This document shows, piece by piece, positions 33,302 to 42,581 of a stretch of 64,000 bases of DNA. Source of the stretch: Terrabacter sp. Root85 (GTDB lineage: Bacteria > Actinomycetota > Actinomycetes > Actinomycetales > Dermatophilaceae). The notes below the pieces were generated by a model. It ran no database searches. It saw only the letters and a list, made by a program, of their open reading frames with translations, and was not told the DNA's origin. The DNA lies in assembly GCF_001429185.1 (NCBI RefSeq), contig NZ_LMIW01000012.1, forward strand, positions 214,533 through 278,532, in the 5' to 3' direction. A program made the position numbers and the translations under genes. Each line of letters starts with the position of its first letter. Position 1 is the first letter of the stretch.

Positions 33302-34546
33302 GTGACCGGCGTGCGGGACCGGCGGAGCCTGGGTCGGCGTGCCGTCGTCGAGATCGGCCTCCTCGATCTCCTCGCGGGAGATGCCGAGCAGGTAGAGCAC
33401 CGAGTCGAGGTAGGGCACGTTGACCGCGGTCTGGGCCTGCTCCTGGACGATCGGCTTGGCGTTGAAGGCGACGCCGAGGCCGGCGACGTCGAGCATGTCG
33501 AGGTCGTTGGCGCCGTCGCCGATGGCCACGGTACGGCTCAGCGGAAGGCCCTCCTGCTCGGCGAACTCGCGCAGGGCGCGCGCCTTGCCCGCCCGGTCGA
33601 CGACCTCGCCGACGACACGTCCGGTGAGGCGGCCGTCCTCGATCTCGAGCCGGTTGGCGCGGGCGTGGTCGATGCCGAGGTCGTCCGCGAGCTCGCCGAC
33701 GATCTCGATGAACCCACCGCTGACGAGTCCCACGGTGAAGCCGAGCCGCTTGAGCGTGCGCACGAGCGTCCGGGCGCCGGGGGTCAGCTGGACCGACTCG
33801 CGCACCTCGTCGAGGACCGACTCGGGCAGGCCCGCGAGGGTCGCCACCCGGGCACGCAGGGACTCCTCGAAGTCGAGCTCTCCCGCCATCGCGCGCGCCG
33901 TCACCTCGGCCACCTCCGCCTCCCGGCCGCTGTGGGCGGCGAGCAGCTCGATGACCTCCTGCTGGATGAGCGTCGAGTCGACGTCGAGGACGACGAGTCG
34001 CCGACCGCGCCGGGCGAGCCCGCCGGGTGCGACGGCGATGTCGATGCCTTCCGACGTCGCCACGAGGGCGAGCTCGGTGCGCAGGGACGGCAGGTCGGCG
34101 CCGGAGATGTCGAACTCGACCGTCGTGATGGGGTAGCGCGAGAGCCGGCGGATGCGGTCGATGTTGGCGCCGTGGTCGGCGATCCGGGTCGTGACGAGCG
34201 AGACGGCGTCGGCGCTGAGCGGGGCGCCGAGGACGACGACGGCCGCCCGTCCCTGCCGCGAGCGCGCGTTGACGCCGGTGCCCTCGACGACCGTGAGGGC
34301 GAGGCCGAGGCGGTGGGCGGCGACGGCGGCGGCGTCGCGCAGCTGGTCGACATGGGCGCCGGGTCTCAGCAGGACGGTCAGGGTGAGGTGACCGTGCACG
34401 ACGACCTGCTGGATGTCGAGGACCTCTGCGTCCACTCCCGACAGCGCCCCGAGGAGCGTCCCCGTCACACCTGGTCGGTCGTCGCCCGTCACGGTGACGC
34501 TCAGGGTCTGGATGTCCGTTCCGTCCGTGCTGTTCACTTCGGTCAC
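33299..34546 (-). CDS. serB: Phosphoserine phosphatase SerB with ACT domains
   Basis: A HAD phosphatase of 415 residues that makes L-serine from phosphoserine. The N-terminal 180 residues are two ACT-type regulatory domains (SVTVTGDDRPGVTGTLLGAL near residue 16; AVVVLGAPLSADAVSLVTTR near 102). The HAD core has the nucleophile DVDSTLIQQEVIELLA near 188, SGGFIEIVGELADDL near 277, and GDGANDLDML near 344. Feedback by serine through the ACT part is expected. GTG 34546 is leaderless after TACCCT. It precedes cphB and is probably partly cotranscribed. Confidence 0.94.
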   Translation of the reverse strand: MTEVNSTDGTDIQTLSVTVTGDDRPGVTGTLLGALSGVDAEVLDIQQVVVHGHLTLTVLLRPGAHVDQLRDAAAVAAHRLGLALTVVEGTGVNARSRQGRAAVVVLGAPLSADAVSLVTTRIADHGANIDRIRRLSRYPITTVEFDISGADLPSLRTELALVATSEGIDIAVAPGGLARRGRRLVVLDVDSTLIQQEVIELLAAHSGREAEVAEVTARAMAGELDFEESLRARVATLAGLPESVLDEVRESVQLTPGARTLVRTLKRLGFTVGLVSGGFIEIVGELADDLGIDHARANRLEIEDGRLTGRVVGEVVDRAGKARALREFAEQEGLPLSRTVAIGDGANDLDMLDVAGLGVAFNAKPIVQEQAQTAVNVPYLDSVLYLLGISREEIEEADLDDGTPTQAPPVPHAGH

Positions 34547-34553
34547 CCGCGTC

Positions 34554-34559
34554 AGGGTA
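34554..34559 (-). promoter_or_regulatory. -10 box of serB
   Basis: TACCCT on the minus strand, 7 nt before GTG 34546. It lies in the 34547-34656 gap, which otherwise holds one GGCATAC-type 7-mer (34628) and nothing else recognised. Confidence 0.5.
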
Positions 34560-34656
34560 GTGAGCGCGCGTGCGCTCCCGCGTCACCTTCCGGCATTCGG
34601 CCGGTGACGTCCGTCATGCCGGAGGGCGTATGCCGTCCGCCGGCGTCGTGCGGGAG

Positions 34657-35388
34657 TCAGCCGAGGGCGCTGAGCAGGAACGCGAGTGCGAAGCCGAGCA
34701 TCGTCACGAGGCCCACCAGGCGTCCGGCGTGCTCGGTGGCCTCCGGCATCATCGTGTCGGCGAGCATCGTGATGATGGCGCCGGCTGCGAAGGTCTGGAT
34801 CCCGGCCACCACGGCGGGGGAGGCGCCTTCGAGCAGGACGTAGCCGAGACCGGCGGCCAGGCCCGAGACGAGCATGACGACGAGCCACAGCAGCAGGATC
34901 TGGCGCGCGGAGCGTCCCGCCCGTTTGAGGCCGGCACTCGCCGACATGGACTCGGGCACGTTGGAGAGGAACACCGCCGCGACCATCGCGATCCCGACCT
35001 CACCGCCGCCGAGGACGCTGACGCCGATCGCCGCCGACTCGGGTATGCCGTCGAGCAGGGCCCCGAGGACGAGCGCCATCGCGCCCGCACCCTGCTGCGG
35101 GCCCCCGGTCGGGCTCTTGCGCCGGTGGCCACCTCGACGGTCGATGAACCAGTCGCCGACGAAGAACACGACCGAGCCGCTGACGAGCCCGACGACGACG
35201 GGCGCCGCGCCGGCAGAGTGGAACGCCTCCTCGGTCAGCTCGAAGGCGACCGCGCTGATGAGCACGCCGGCGCCGAAGGCCATGACGAGGCCGATGACGC
35301 GGTACGAGGCTCTGGCATAGAGCCCGAGGAGCGCGCCGACGAGCAGGGCGGCGCCACCGACGAGTCCCCAGAAGGTCGCGGTCAGCAC
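34657..35388 (-). CDS. ZIP-family metal transporter
   Basis: A zinc/iron permease of 243 residues with about eight spans. The metal-site signature is LLDGIPESAAIG near residues 115-126 and FLSNVPESMSA near 143, where the canonical His of HNxPEG is Asp; this variant is common in actinobacterial members. A His/Arg-rich loop (IDRRGGHRRKSPTGGP, near 82) lies inside the cell between spans 3 and 4. GTG 35388 is one base after the stop of the luciferase-like gene, so the two form an operon. It brings in divalent metal along a gradient; the exact ion is open. Confidence 0.85.
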   Translation of the reverse strand: MLTATFWGLVGGAALLVGALLGLYARASYRVIGLVMAFGAGVLISAVAFELTEEAFHSAGAAPVVVGLVSGSVVFFVGDWFIDRRGGHRRKSPTGGPQQGAGAMALVLGALLDGIPESAAIGVSVLGGGEVGIAMVAAVFLSNVPESMSASAGLKRAGRSARQILLLWLVVMLVSGLAAGLGYVLLEGASPAVVAGIQTFAAGAIITMLADTMMPEATEHAGRLVGLVTMLGFALAFLLSALG

Positions 35389-35389
35389 G

Positions 35390-36247
35390 TCACGACGCGC
35401 TGACCCCGTTGACCTCGTCGCGCCACTGGAGCAGGTCGCGCACGCGGGCGAGGTCGGGGTCGGCCGCGGCGACGCTCGCCGTGAACAGCCGGGTCCCGAC
35501 GTCGTGGAGCTGCTGGGCGTTGCTCGCGTAGTCGCCCGACTGGTCGGGGTTGCGGCCCGGCACGAAGGCGACACCGGCCGACCGTTCGATCTCGAGGGGG
35601 TCCCGGCCTCGGCGGGCGCACCACTCGTCGAGGACGCGGTGCTTGTGCGCGATCTGCTCGGGGCCGCCGAAGCCGTGCCAGATGTCCGCGTGCTCGGCGA
35701 CGATCCGGAGCGTCTTCTTCTCGCCGCCGCCGCCGATGAGGATGGGGATGTCGCGCGTCGGGGCGGGGTTGAGCCGGCTCCACCGGTCGCGGATGACCGG
35801 CAGGTCGCGCGCCAGGTCGTCGAGACGCCCGCCCGCGGTGCCGAACTCGTAGCCGTACTCGTCGTAGTCGAGCTGCGCCCACCCCGAGCCGATCCCGAGG
35901 ATGAGGCGCCCCTCGCTCGCGTGGTCGACGGTGCGCGCCATGTCGGCGAGCAGGCTGGGGTTGCGGTAGCTGTTGCACGTCACGAGGGCGCCGATCTCGA
36001 CGGACTCGGTCGACTCGGCCCACGCGCCGAGCATCGTCCAGCACTCGAAGTGCTGGCCGCCGCGGTCGCCGCTGAGCGGGAAGAAGTGGTCCCAGTTGAG
36101 CAGGACGTCGACACCCATCTCCTCGAGCGTCGAGGCCGTGCGTCGGATCTGGGCCCACGTCGCGTGCTGCGGCGGGATCTGGATCCCGACCCGCGCCGGC
36201 CGTGAGTCCGTCGCGCTGACCGGGGGATTCGCGGCGGTGGACGTCAT
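35390..36247 (-). CDS. F420-dependent LLM-class oxidoreductase
   Basis: A 285-residue TIM-barrel flavin-type enzyme of the luciferase-like group that uses coenzyme F420. VGIQIPPQHATWAQIRRTA opens the barrel near residue 20, NWDHFFPLSGD near 51, LVTCNSYRNPSLLADMART near 88, and LGIGSGWAQLDYDEYGYEF near 116. IPILIGGGGEKKTLRIVAEH near 168 is the phosphate-binding region typical of F420 members. It heads the pair with the ZIP gene. The substrate is unknown; a link with metal uptake is only by position. Confidence 0.85.
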   Translation of the reverse strand: MTSTAANPPVSATDSRPARVGIQIPPQHATWAQIRRTASTLEEMGVDVLLNWDHFFPLSGDRGGQHFECWTMLGAWAESTESVEIGALVTCNSYRNPSLLADMARTVDHASEGRLILGIGSGWAQLDYDEYGYEFGTAGGRLDDLARDLPVIRDRWSRLNPAPTRDIPILIGGGGEKKTLRIVAEHADIWHGFGGPEQIAHKHRVLDEWCARRGRDPLEIERSAGVAFVPGRNPDQSGDYASNAQQLHDVGTRLFTASVAAADPDLARVRDLLQWRDEVNGVSAS

Positions 36248-36292
36248 GGGAAGACCCTCGCAGATGTCATCGGGCGGGGCTCATCGGGGTGC

Positions 36293-37552
36293 TCATCGGG
36301 TGACGATCTGGCCCTTGCCCACGACGACGATGCCGGTCTCGGTGACGTGGAGGCCGCGTGCCCGGTCGTGCTCGTGGTCGATGCCGATCTGGCACCCCTC
36401 CGGGATGACGACGTTCTTGTCGATGATGGCCCGGCGGATCTGCGCGTGCCGGTGCACCTCGACGCCGTCGAGCAGGACCGACCCCTGGATGCTCGCGTAG
36501 GAGTGCACCTTGACGAGGGGGGAGAGCACCGAGGCGTAGATGTGCGCACCCGACACGACGACGCCCGGGGAGACCGCCGAGTTGAGCGCCTCGCCGATGC
36601 GGTCGCCGCTGCCGTGGACGAACTTCGCCGGCGGGTAGGGGCTGTGGCTCGTGTAGATCGGCCAGTCGTAGTTGTAGAGGTTGAAGACCGGGTGGATCGA
36701 GATGAGGTCCATGTGGGCGTCGTAATAGGACTCGATGGTCCCCACGTCGCGCCAGTAGCCGCGGTCGCGGTCGGTGGCGCCGGGCACCTCGTTGTCCTTG
36801 AAGTCGTAGACGCCGGCCTCTCCGCGGCCGACGAAGTAGGGCACGATGTCGCCGCCCATGTCGTTGCTGCTCGACTCGTTGTCGTGGTCGGCGATGACAG
36901 CCGCCTCGAGGGCTGCGGCGGTGAAGACGTAGTTGCCCATCGACGCCAGGACCTCGTCGGGGTTGTCCGGCAGGCCCTTGGGGTCGTTCGGCTTCTCGAG
37001 GAAGGCGGCGATCTTGGACGGGTCGGCGTCGTCGACCTCGATGACGCCGAACTGGTTGGCGAGAGAGATCGGCTGGCGGATGGCCGCGACGGTGCAGGCC
37101 GCACCCGTCTCGATGTGCTGCTCGACCATCGCGCTGAAGTCCATGCGGTAGACGTGGTCGGCGCCCACGACGACGACGATGTCGGGCCGCTCGTCGTGCA
37201 TGAGGTTGAGGCTCTGGTAGATCGCGTCGGCGCTGCCGAGGTACCAGTTCTTGTCGACGCGCTGCTGCGCCGGGACGGTCGTGACGTAGTTGCCGAGGAG
37301 CGTCGACATGCGCCATGTCTTCGTCACGTGCGCGTCGAGGCTGTGCGACTTGTACTGCGTCAGCACGACGACCTGGAGGTAGCCGGAGTTGACGACGTTG
37401 GACAGGGCCAGGTCGATGAGACGGTAGATGCCGGCGAACGGCACGGCGGGTTTGGCCCGGTCGGCGGTCAACGGCATCAACCGCTTGCCCTCACCGCCAG
37501 CGAGCACGATCGCGAGGACTTTCGGACCAGCAGCTGGGCTTCGTCGGGCCAT
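36293..37552 (-). CDS. glgC: Glucose-1-phosphate adenylyltransferase
   Basis: A nucleotidyltransferase of 419 residues that makes ADP-glucose for glycogen. The N-terminal motif is [20 protein letters not shown] near residues 12-31, [20 protein letters not shown] follows, and [19 protein letters not shown] near 106 and [17 protein letters not shown] near 130 are conserved. The C-terminal left-handed beta-helix is allosteric in relatives ([20 protein letters not shown]). ATG 37552 is 7 nt from a TAGGGT box; the in-frame GTG at 37561 would fall inside the box. It is divergent from glgA. Confidence 0.95.
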   Translation of the reverse strand: MARRSPAAGPKVLAIVLAGGEGKRLMPLTADRAKPAVPFAGIYRLIDLALSNVVNSGYLQVVVLTQYKSHSLDAHVTKTWRMSTLLGNYVTTVPAQQRVDKNWYLGSADAIYQSLNLMHDERPDIVVVVGADHVYRMDFSAMVEQHIETGAACTVAAIRQPISLANQFGVIEVDDADPSKIAAFLEKPNDPKGLPDNPDEVLASMGNYVFTAAALEAAVIADHDNESSSNDMGGDIVPYFVGRGEAGVYDFKDNEVPGATDRDRGYWRDVGTIESYYDAHMDLISIHPVFNLYNYDWPIYTSHSPYPPAKFVHGSGDRIGEALNSAVSPGVVVSGAHIYASVLSPLVKVHSYASIQGSVLLDGVEVHRHAQIRRAIIDKNVVIPEGCQIGIDHEHDRARGLHVTETGIVVVGKGQIVTR

Positions 37553-37559
37553 GAGCGCC

Positions 37560-37565
37560 ACCCTA
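37560..37565 (-). promoter_or_regulatory. -10 box of glgC
   Basis: TAGGGT on the minus strand, 7 nt before ATG 37552. It settles the start choice. Confidence 0.55.
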
Positions 37566-37642
37566 GGGCAGGCGTCCGGTCGCCGACAGGTTCAGCACGC
37601 AAGATCGGCCGAGCTTTCCGCTCCGCGGGATGGCTGCAGCAC

Positions 37643-37648
37643 TAGGGT
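37643..37648 (+). promoter_or_regulatory. -10 box of glgA
   Basis: TAGGGT, 6 nt before GTG 37655. Confidence 0.55.
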
Positions 37649-37654
37649 CGGAAC

Positions 37655-38857
37655 GTGCGCGTCGACATCCTCAGCAAGGAGTACCCGCCGGCCATCTACG
37701 GAGGCGCGGGTGTTCACGTGGCAGAGCTCGTCCGGGCGCTCCGCGACCGCGGCGACATCGACGTCCGGGTGCGCTGCTTCGGCGCCGCGCGTGACGAGGC
37801 CGGGACGACGGCATACGCCGATCTCCCCGAGCTCGCGGCCGGCAACGCCGCGATGCAGACACTCGGCGTCGACGTCAGCATGGCCGGCGACTGCGTCGGA
37901 GCCGACCTCGTCCACTCGCACACCTGGTACGCCAACATGGCCGGCCACCTCGCGTCGCTCCTGGGGGGCATGCCACACGTCGTGACCGCACACTCGCTCG
38001 AGCCGATGCGCCCGTGGAAGGCGGAGCAGCTGGGCGGCGGCTACCGCGTGTCCTCGTGGGCCGAGCGCACCGCGTACGAGTCGGCTGCCGCCGTCGTCGC
38101 GGTCAGCGCGGGCATGCGCGAGGACATCCTCAAGAGCTACCCCTCGCTCGATCCAGCGCGGGTTCACGTGGTGCACAACGGGATCGACTCGCAGCTGTGG
38201 TCGGCCGACCGTTCCCCGGAGGCCACCGAGATCGTCCGGCGTCACGGCGTCGACCCCGACCTGCGGTCGGTCGTCTTCGTCGGCCGCATCACCCGCCAGA
38301 AGGGCCTGCCCTACCTGCTGAGGGCCTGCGCGCTGCTGCCCCCCGACGTCCAGATCGTCCTCTGCGCGGGTGCCCCCGACACTCCGGAGATCCTCGCCGA
38401 GGTCGAGGGACTCATGAACGAGCTGCGGGCGCAGCGTGAGGGCGTCGTCTGGATCCCCGACATGCTGCCGCGCAACGAGGTCGTCGCCCTGCTGAGCCAC
38501 GGCACCGTCTTCGCCTGCCCGTCCGTCTACGAGCCGCTCGGCATCGTCAACCTCGAGGCGATGGCGTGCGAGCTCGCCGTCGTCGCCACCGCCACCGGCG
38601 GCATCCCCGAGGTCGTCGTCGACGGCGAGACCGGGTGGCTCGTGCCGATCGAGCAGGTGCAGGACGGCACCGGGACGCCGGTCGACCCCGACCGGTTCGT
38701 CGCCGACCTCGCCGCCGCGCTGACCGACGCCGTCTCCGACGTCGACCGGGCCCACGCGTTCGGTCGAGCCGGCCGGCAGCGGGCGGTCGACTCGTTCTCG
38801 TGGGCCTCCATCGGCGACCGCACGCTCGAGGTCTACCGCTCGGTCCTGGACATCTGA
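37655..38857 (+). CDS. glgA: Glycogen synthase / GT4 glucosyltransferase, actinobacterial GlgA
   Basis: A GT-B glycosyltransferase of 400 residues, in the GT4 family. Actinobacterial members of this type use ADP-glucose to extend glucan or to make maltose-1-phosphate (GlgM). RVDILSKEYPPAIYGGAGVH is the donor-side start with KEYPP, VHSHTWYANMAGHLASLLG near residue 86 is the acceptor region, and VFVGRITRQKGLPYLLRACA near 208 opens the C-terminal domain. PSVYEPLGIVNLEAMACELA near 289 is the E-x7-E motif. It is divergent from glgC. Whether it is a synthase or GlgM cannot be decided from sequence. Confidence 0.9.
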   Translation: MRVDILSKEYPPAIYGGAGVHVAELVRALRDRGDIDVRVRCFGAARDEAGTTAYADLPELAAGNAAMQTLGVDVSMAGDCVGADLVHSHTWYANMAGHLASLLGGMPHVVTAHSLEPMRPWKAEQLGGGYRVSSWAERTAYESAAAVVAVSAGMREDILKSYPSLDPARVHVVHNGIDSQLWSADRSPEATEIVRRHGVDPDLRSVVFVGRITRQKGLPYLLRACALLPPDVQIVLCAGAPDTPEILAEVEGLMNELRAQREGVVWIPDMLPRNEVVALLSHGTVFACPSVYEPLGIVNLEAMACELAVVATATGGIPEVVVDGETGWLVPIEQVQDGTGTPVDPDRFVADLAAALTDAVSDVDRAHAFGRAGRQRAVDSFSWASIGDRTLEVYRSVLDI

Positions 38858-38919
38858 CGCACGGCGCCTCGCGTAGGTTGGTGGAGGCGGACCACCGCCA
38901 CAGCCCGAGAGGAAACGCC

Positions 38920-39495
38920 ATGAGGAGTCGACTGGCCGGCCTGGTGCTACGCCTCATCGGGTGGACCGCGGTGGGCGACGTGCCTCGCACCGGCATCGTC
39001 GTCGGTGCACCGCACACGTCCAACTGGGACTTCGTGATGATGCTCCTGGTCATGTGGCGGGGCGGCGTCACACCGCGCGTCCTCATCAAGAAGGAGCTCT
39101 TCCGTGGCCCGCTCGGGTGGCTCCTGCTGCGGCTCGGTGGCATCCCGATCGACCGCGACAACCCCGGCGAGGTCGTGCGGGGACTCGTGCGGGAGGCCCG
39201 GAGCGGGGAGCCGTTCCTGCTGATCCTGGCTGCGGAAGGCACCCGTTCGAAGGGCGGCTACTGGAAGTCCGGCTTCTGGCGGATCGGGCGGTCGACCCGT
39301 CTGCCCATCGCCCTCGCCTTCATCGACGGACCTTCTCGCACAGCCGGATTCGGCCCCACCATGACCGCCACGGCCGACGTGGTCGCCGACATGGACACGG
39401 TGCGGGCGTTCTACCGCGACAAGCGTGGGATCCACCCCGAGCGGCGCACGGAGCCTCGACTCCGCGAGGAGTCGCAACCCGACGTCCGGCGCTGA
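38920..39495 (+). CDS. 1-acyl-sn-glycerol-3-phosphate acyltransferase family protein
   Basis: A 191-residue PlsC-like acyltransferase. The catalytic H-x4-D is HTSNWD near residue 31, and EGTRSKGGYWKSGFWRIG near 105 is the EGTR block that binds the acceptor phosphate. One hydrophobic stretch at the start may sit in the membrane (LAGLVLRLIGWTAVG). Length matches short actinobacterial members rather than full PlsC at about 240. ATG 38920 has GAGAGGAAAC at suitable distance. It lies 62 nt after glgA. A role in phospholipid or glycolipid acylation is likely; the exact acceptor is not set. Confidence 0.85.
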   Translation: MRSRLAGLVLRLIGWTAVGDVPRTGIVVGAPHTSNWDFVMMLLVMWRGGVTPRVLIKKELFRGPLGWLLLRLGGIPIDRDNPGEVVRGLVREARSGEPFLLILAAEGTRSKGGYWKSGFWRIGRSTRLPIALAFIDGPSRTAGFGPTMTATADVVADMDTVRAFYRDKRGIHPERRTEPRLREESQPDVRR

Positions 39496-39608
39496 TCCCG
39501 GGGTTCGGGGTCCGGTCGCGCGTACGGCGTTTCGCGTGCCCGCGACCGCCACGTGTGGGAGCGTTCCACGTGAGTGCACCCCCGTCCCGCTGACCGGAAC
39601 GAGCTGAG

Positions 39609-41330
39609 ATGGCAACTGACGTGGCTGGCAACGATGCGCTGACCGCCGGCGACCACGGGTCGGTCGACGAGGCGGACGGGCTGGAGCGGCGCTCCGGACG
39701 CCTCCGGGGGTTGCTCCACTTCACCGTCCCGGGGTGCTGGGGCGCGGTCCTCTTCGCGGCCCTGTCGTTCACCCCGTCGCTGCTCCCGCGTGGCGGGTTC
39801 ATCCAGGGCCTCGTCTGCGGGATCACCGCATCCATCGGCTACGGGCTCGGAGTCCTCGGCGCATGGCTGTGGCGCGCCTTCGCGGATCGGGAGCCACGAG
39901 AGCCCAAGCCCTCGTCGTGGCGGGCCCTGTTCATCGGCGGCGGAGTGCTGCTCGTGGTCTTCTTCGGTCTCGGCCAGTACTGGCAGCACGAGATCCGGAG
40001 CCTCATGGGAGTGACGGAGTACAACATCGCCCTCGTCGTCCTCTCGCCCGTGGTCGCCGTGTTCTTCTTCGCGGTATTCCTGCTCATCGGCCGTGGCATC
40101 CGACGCGTCTACCACTGGGTCGCGGACCTGCTGAGCCGCAGGTTCGGGCGGCGGGCCGCGGGCGCGACGGGCTGGATCCTCGTCACGACGATGACCTACC
40201 TCGTCATCAGCGGCGTCCTCATCGACGGTCTCGTGGGTGCCATGGACGAGGCCTTCTCTGTGGGCAACACCGTCACGCAGGAGGGGGTCGTCAAGCCCGC
40301 GACCGGCCTCCGGTCTGGCGGGCCGGGCTCGATGGTCCCCTGGGAGTCGCTCGGTCGCGAGGGCCGCACGTTTGTGGCAGGCGGTCCGACCGCGAGCGAC
40401 ATCGAGGGGGTCGTCCACCACCCCGCAGAGGAACCGATCCGAACCTACGCCGGCCTCGACTCGGCCGACGACGCCGAACAGCGGGCTGCCCTGGCCGTCG
40501 ACGACCTCGAGCGGGCCGGAGGGTTCAAGCGGACGAACCTCCTCGTCGTGACGACGACCGGCAGCGGCTGGGTCGACCCGGCCCTCGTCGCCCCGTTCGA
40601 GTACCTGACCGGCGGCGACGCAGCCACTGTGGGGATGCAGTACTCGTACCTGCCGTCGTGGCTCTCCTTCCTCGTCGACCAGTCCAAGGCCCGCGAGGCG
40701 GGACGGGCACTCTTCGACGCCGTCTACGACCGCTGGTCCCGGCTGCCGCAGGACTCCCGGCCCAAGCTGTACGTGTCGGGCGAGAGCCTCGGGACGTTCG
40801 GCGGTGAGACCGCCTTCAGCGGCGAGTACGACCTGCGCAACCGGACCGCCGGCACGGTCTTCGCGGGGCCGCCGAACTTCAACACCCTGTTCCGTGAGTT
40901 CAGCGACCACCGCGACGTCGGCAGTCCCGAGATCCAACCCGTCTACAAGAACGGGCGGACCGTGCGCTTCGCGACCGACCCGGCGGCCTCGATCCCGCCC
41001 GAGGGCCAGCCGTGGGACGGCACCCGCGTCCTCTACCTCATGCACCCGTCCGACCCGATCGTGTGGTGGAGCCCCCACCTCGTGTTCAACGAGCCCGACT
41101 GGATCGGTGAGGCGGCTGGCAAGGACGTGCTGCAGGGGATGTTCTGGATGCCGTTCGTGACCTTCTGGCAGGTGACGGCCGACCTCCCGTTCTCGACCGG
41201 CGTCCCCGCAGGACACGGGCACAAGTACACGACGGAGTACGTCGACGCCTGGAACGCCGTGATGCGTCCCGAGGGCGTCACCGCCGACGACCTGGCAGCC
41301 ATCCGGACGGCGGTGGGAGCGCTGGGCTAG
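39609..41330 (+). CDS. Membrane-anchored alpha/beta-hydrolase (Abhydrolase_9-type)
   Basis: A 573-residue protein with an N-terminal membrane domain and a C-terminal hydrolase. Spans lie near 44-62, 66-88, 106-124, 137-160 and 182-207. The C-terminal domain has the nucleophile elbow VSGESLGTFGG near residue 390 (GxSxG), MQYSYLPSWLSFLVDQ near 339 and LMHPSDPIVWWSPHLVF near 477, with a late HGHKYTTEY supplying the His. This layout is that of the DUF2235-unrelated Abhydrolase_9 family of actinomycetes. No substrate is known. The stop is 20 nt from the stop of the PIG-L gene on the other strand. Confidence 0.8.
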   Translation: MATDVAGNDALTAGDHGSVDEADGLERRSGRLRGLLHFTVPGCWGAVLFAALSFTPSLLPRGGFIQGLVCGITASIGYGLGVLGAWLWRAFADREPREPKPSSWRALFIGGGVLLVVFFGLGQYWQHEIRSLMGVTEYNIALVVLSPVVAVFFFAVFLLIGRGIRRVYHWVADLLSRRFGRRAAGATGWILVTTMTYLVISGVLIDGLVGAMDEAFSVGNTVTQEGVVKPATGLRSGGPGSMVPWESLGREGRTFVAGGPTASDIEGVVHHPAEEPIRTYAGLDSADDAEQRAALAVDDLERAGGFKRTNLLVVTTTGSGWVDPALVAPFEYLTGGDAATVGMQYSYLPSWLSFLVDQSKAREAGRALFDAVYDRWSRLPQDSRPKLYVSGESLGTFGGETAFSGEYDLRNRTAGTVFAGPPNFNTLFREFSDHRDVGSPEIQPVYKNGRTVRFATDPAASIPPEGQPWDGTRVLYLMHPSDPIVWWSPHLVFNEPDWIGEAAGKDVLQGMFWMPFVTFWQVTADLPFSTGVPAGHGHKYTTEYVDAWNAVMRPEGVTADDLAAIRTAVGALG

Positions 41331-41350
41331 AGCCTCGGGCCCGACGCAGG

Positions 41351-42085
41351 TCAGCCGCCGACGAGACGGCCCGTCACGGCATACGGCACCCCGACGACCT
41401 CCGAGGGGCCGCCGAGGATCATGCCGAGCAGCTCGGCCGGCTTCGGATAGTCCGGTCCGAGCGCCGCGAGGTAGGCGTCGTGCGCCGACAGGGACGCCAC
41501 CGCGGCGTCGAAGTGCTCCGAGACGTCGACGAAGTGCGTCGGCTCGGGGTCAGCCACGATGAGCAGCCGGGCGACCTGCCACGGCTCGTGCCCCTCGTCC
41601 ACGAGGTCGGGGAAGATCCAGCGGTTGCCCGCGTCTGCCTTGGCGTCGACGACGGCGAGACCCACCGCCCGGTGGTCGGCCTGGTTGGCGAAGCCGCCCG
41701 GGAAACGGTCGGCGTACGTCGACGTGATGACGAGGTCGGGCCTGCGGATCCGCATCTCGCGGGCGATGGCGCGCCGCAGCGGGAGGCCGTACTCGACGAC
41801 CCCGTCGGTGAAGCCGTCGAGGAACTCCACGACGTCGACGCCGACCTGGGCAGCCCCGTCCCGCTCCTCCTGCTCGCGCAGCGGGGCCGCCTGCTCGGGC
41901 GGCAGGGTGTCGATCCCCGCCTCGCCGCGGGTGGCCAGCAGGTAGGTCACGGTCTTGCCGGCCCGCACCCACCGGTCGACGGCGGCGGCCGTGCCGTACT
42001 CGAGGTCGTCGGGATGCGCCACGACGCAGAGAACGGTCTCGAAGGTGCTCTCGTCGAGTGGCTGCAGGTCTGGGTGCTCCGTCAT
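41351..42085 (-). CDS. PIG-L family N-deacetylase
   Basis: A zinc hydrolase of 244 residues of the LmbE/PIG-L fold, which removes acetyl groups from N-acetylglucosamine-type sugars. The metal motif is AHPDD at residues 23-27 (CVVAHPDDLEYG), and ADHRAVGLAVVDAKADAG near 135 gives the third ligand region. Relatives include MshB and the mycothiol S-conjugate amidase Mca; the distant mshC gene at 62372 makes that idea attractive, but this protein is not closely enough recognised to say. ATG 42085 is leaderless from TAGATT. Divergent from the 42132 gene. Confidence 0.85.
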   Translation of the reverse strand: MTEHPDLQPLDESTFETVLCVVAHPDDLEYGTAAAVDRWVRAGKTVTYLLATRGEAGIDTLPPEQAAPLREQEERDGAAQVGVDVVEFLDGFTDGVVEYGLPLRRAIAREMRIRRPDLVITSTYADRFPGGFANQADHRAVGLAVVDAKADAGNRWIFPDLVDEGHEPWQVARLLIVADPEPTHFVDVSEHFDAAVASLSAHDAYLAALGPDYPKPAELLGMILGGPSEVVGVPYAVTGRLVGG

Positions 42086-42091
42086 GGACCA

Positions 42092-42097
42092 AATCTA
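42092..42097 (-). promoter_or_regulatory. -10 box of the PIG-L gene
   Basis: TAGATT on the minus strand, 6 nt before ATG 42085. Plus-strand TAGGGT at 42096-42101 overlaps it and may serve the divergent gene at 42132. Confidence 0.5.
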
Positions 42098-42131
42098 GGG
42101 TTGCTTGGCGAAGTCCCGGGGGGATGTGACG

Positions 42132-42557
42132 ATGGGGAACATGCTGACCCTCGAGCTCGCCCGCCGGCTCTCCGACGCGGGACTGACGTGGAAGCCCGTC
42201 TCGGGCGACCGCTTCGTCGTGGCCGTCAGCGGCATGGAGGACGACGTCTTCGTGATCAGCGAGATCACGGTCGACGTCCACCACTTCACGACGGGCGACG
42301 TCATCGGCTTCAACGGCACGACCGAGTGGGCCCTCGACAGCGTCGAGCAGGACAAGGCCGTGTGGCTCCCGAGGGAGGACCAGCTGCGTGACCTGCTCGG
42401 TGAGTCCTTCGTCTCGCTCGAACAGCTCGAGGGCGGGTATGCCGTGTCGGCCCGCGGGCGTGACGGCGCGGTCGGGCGCCATGCCGACATCGACGCCGAA
42501 CGCGCCTACGCGCGAGCGGTGCTCGCGCAGCTCGAGACGTCCGCCCCCGAGGCGTAG
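42132..42557 (+). CDS. Conserved actinomycete protein of unknown function
   Basis: A 141-residue soluble protein. Conserved stretches are LTLELARRLSDAGLTWKPVS near the start, MEDDVFVISEITVDVHHF near 39, FNGTTEWALDSVEQDKAVWL near 64 and PREDQLRDLLGESFVSLEQL near 84. Homologues are often labelled pilus assembly protein CpaE, but no Walker or receiver motif is seen, so that label is not supported. ATG 42132 and ATG 42141 are both possible; a GGGGGG run upstream favours the first. It converges on the 42582 gene, 24 nt apart. Confidence 0.7.
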   Translation: MGNMLTLELARRLSDAGLTWKPVSGDRFVVAVSGMEDDVFVISEITVDVHHFTTGDVIGFNGTTEWALDSVEQDKAVWLPREDQLRDLLGESFVSLEQLEGGYAVSARGRDGAVGRHADIDAERAYARAVLAQLETSAPEA

Positions 42558-42581
42558 CCGCGCGGCCGAGCGAACCGGCAC

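Noticed and set aside
32280..34586. An extension joining cphA, cphB and serB into one 1732-residue frame
   Set aside because: The frame passes through cphB and serB in a different phase. cphA has a strong ribosome-binding site before ATG 32279.
42132..42557. Pilus assembly protein CpaE
   Set aside because: The protein is 141 residues and has neither receiver nor ATPase motifs.
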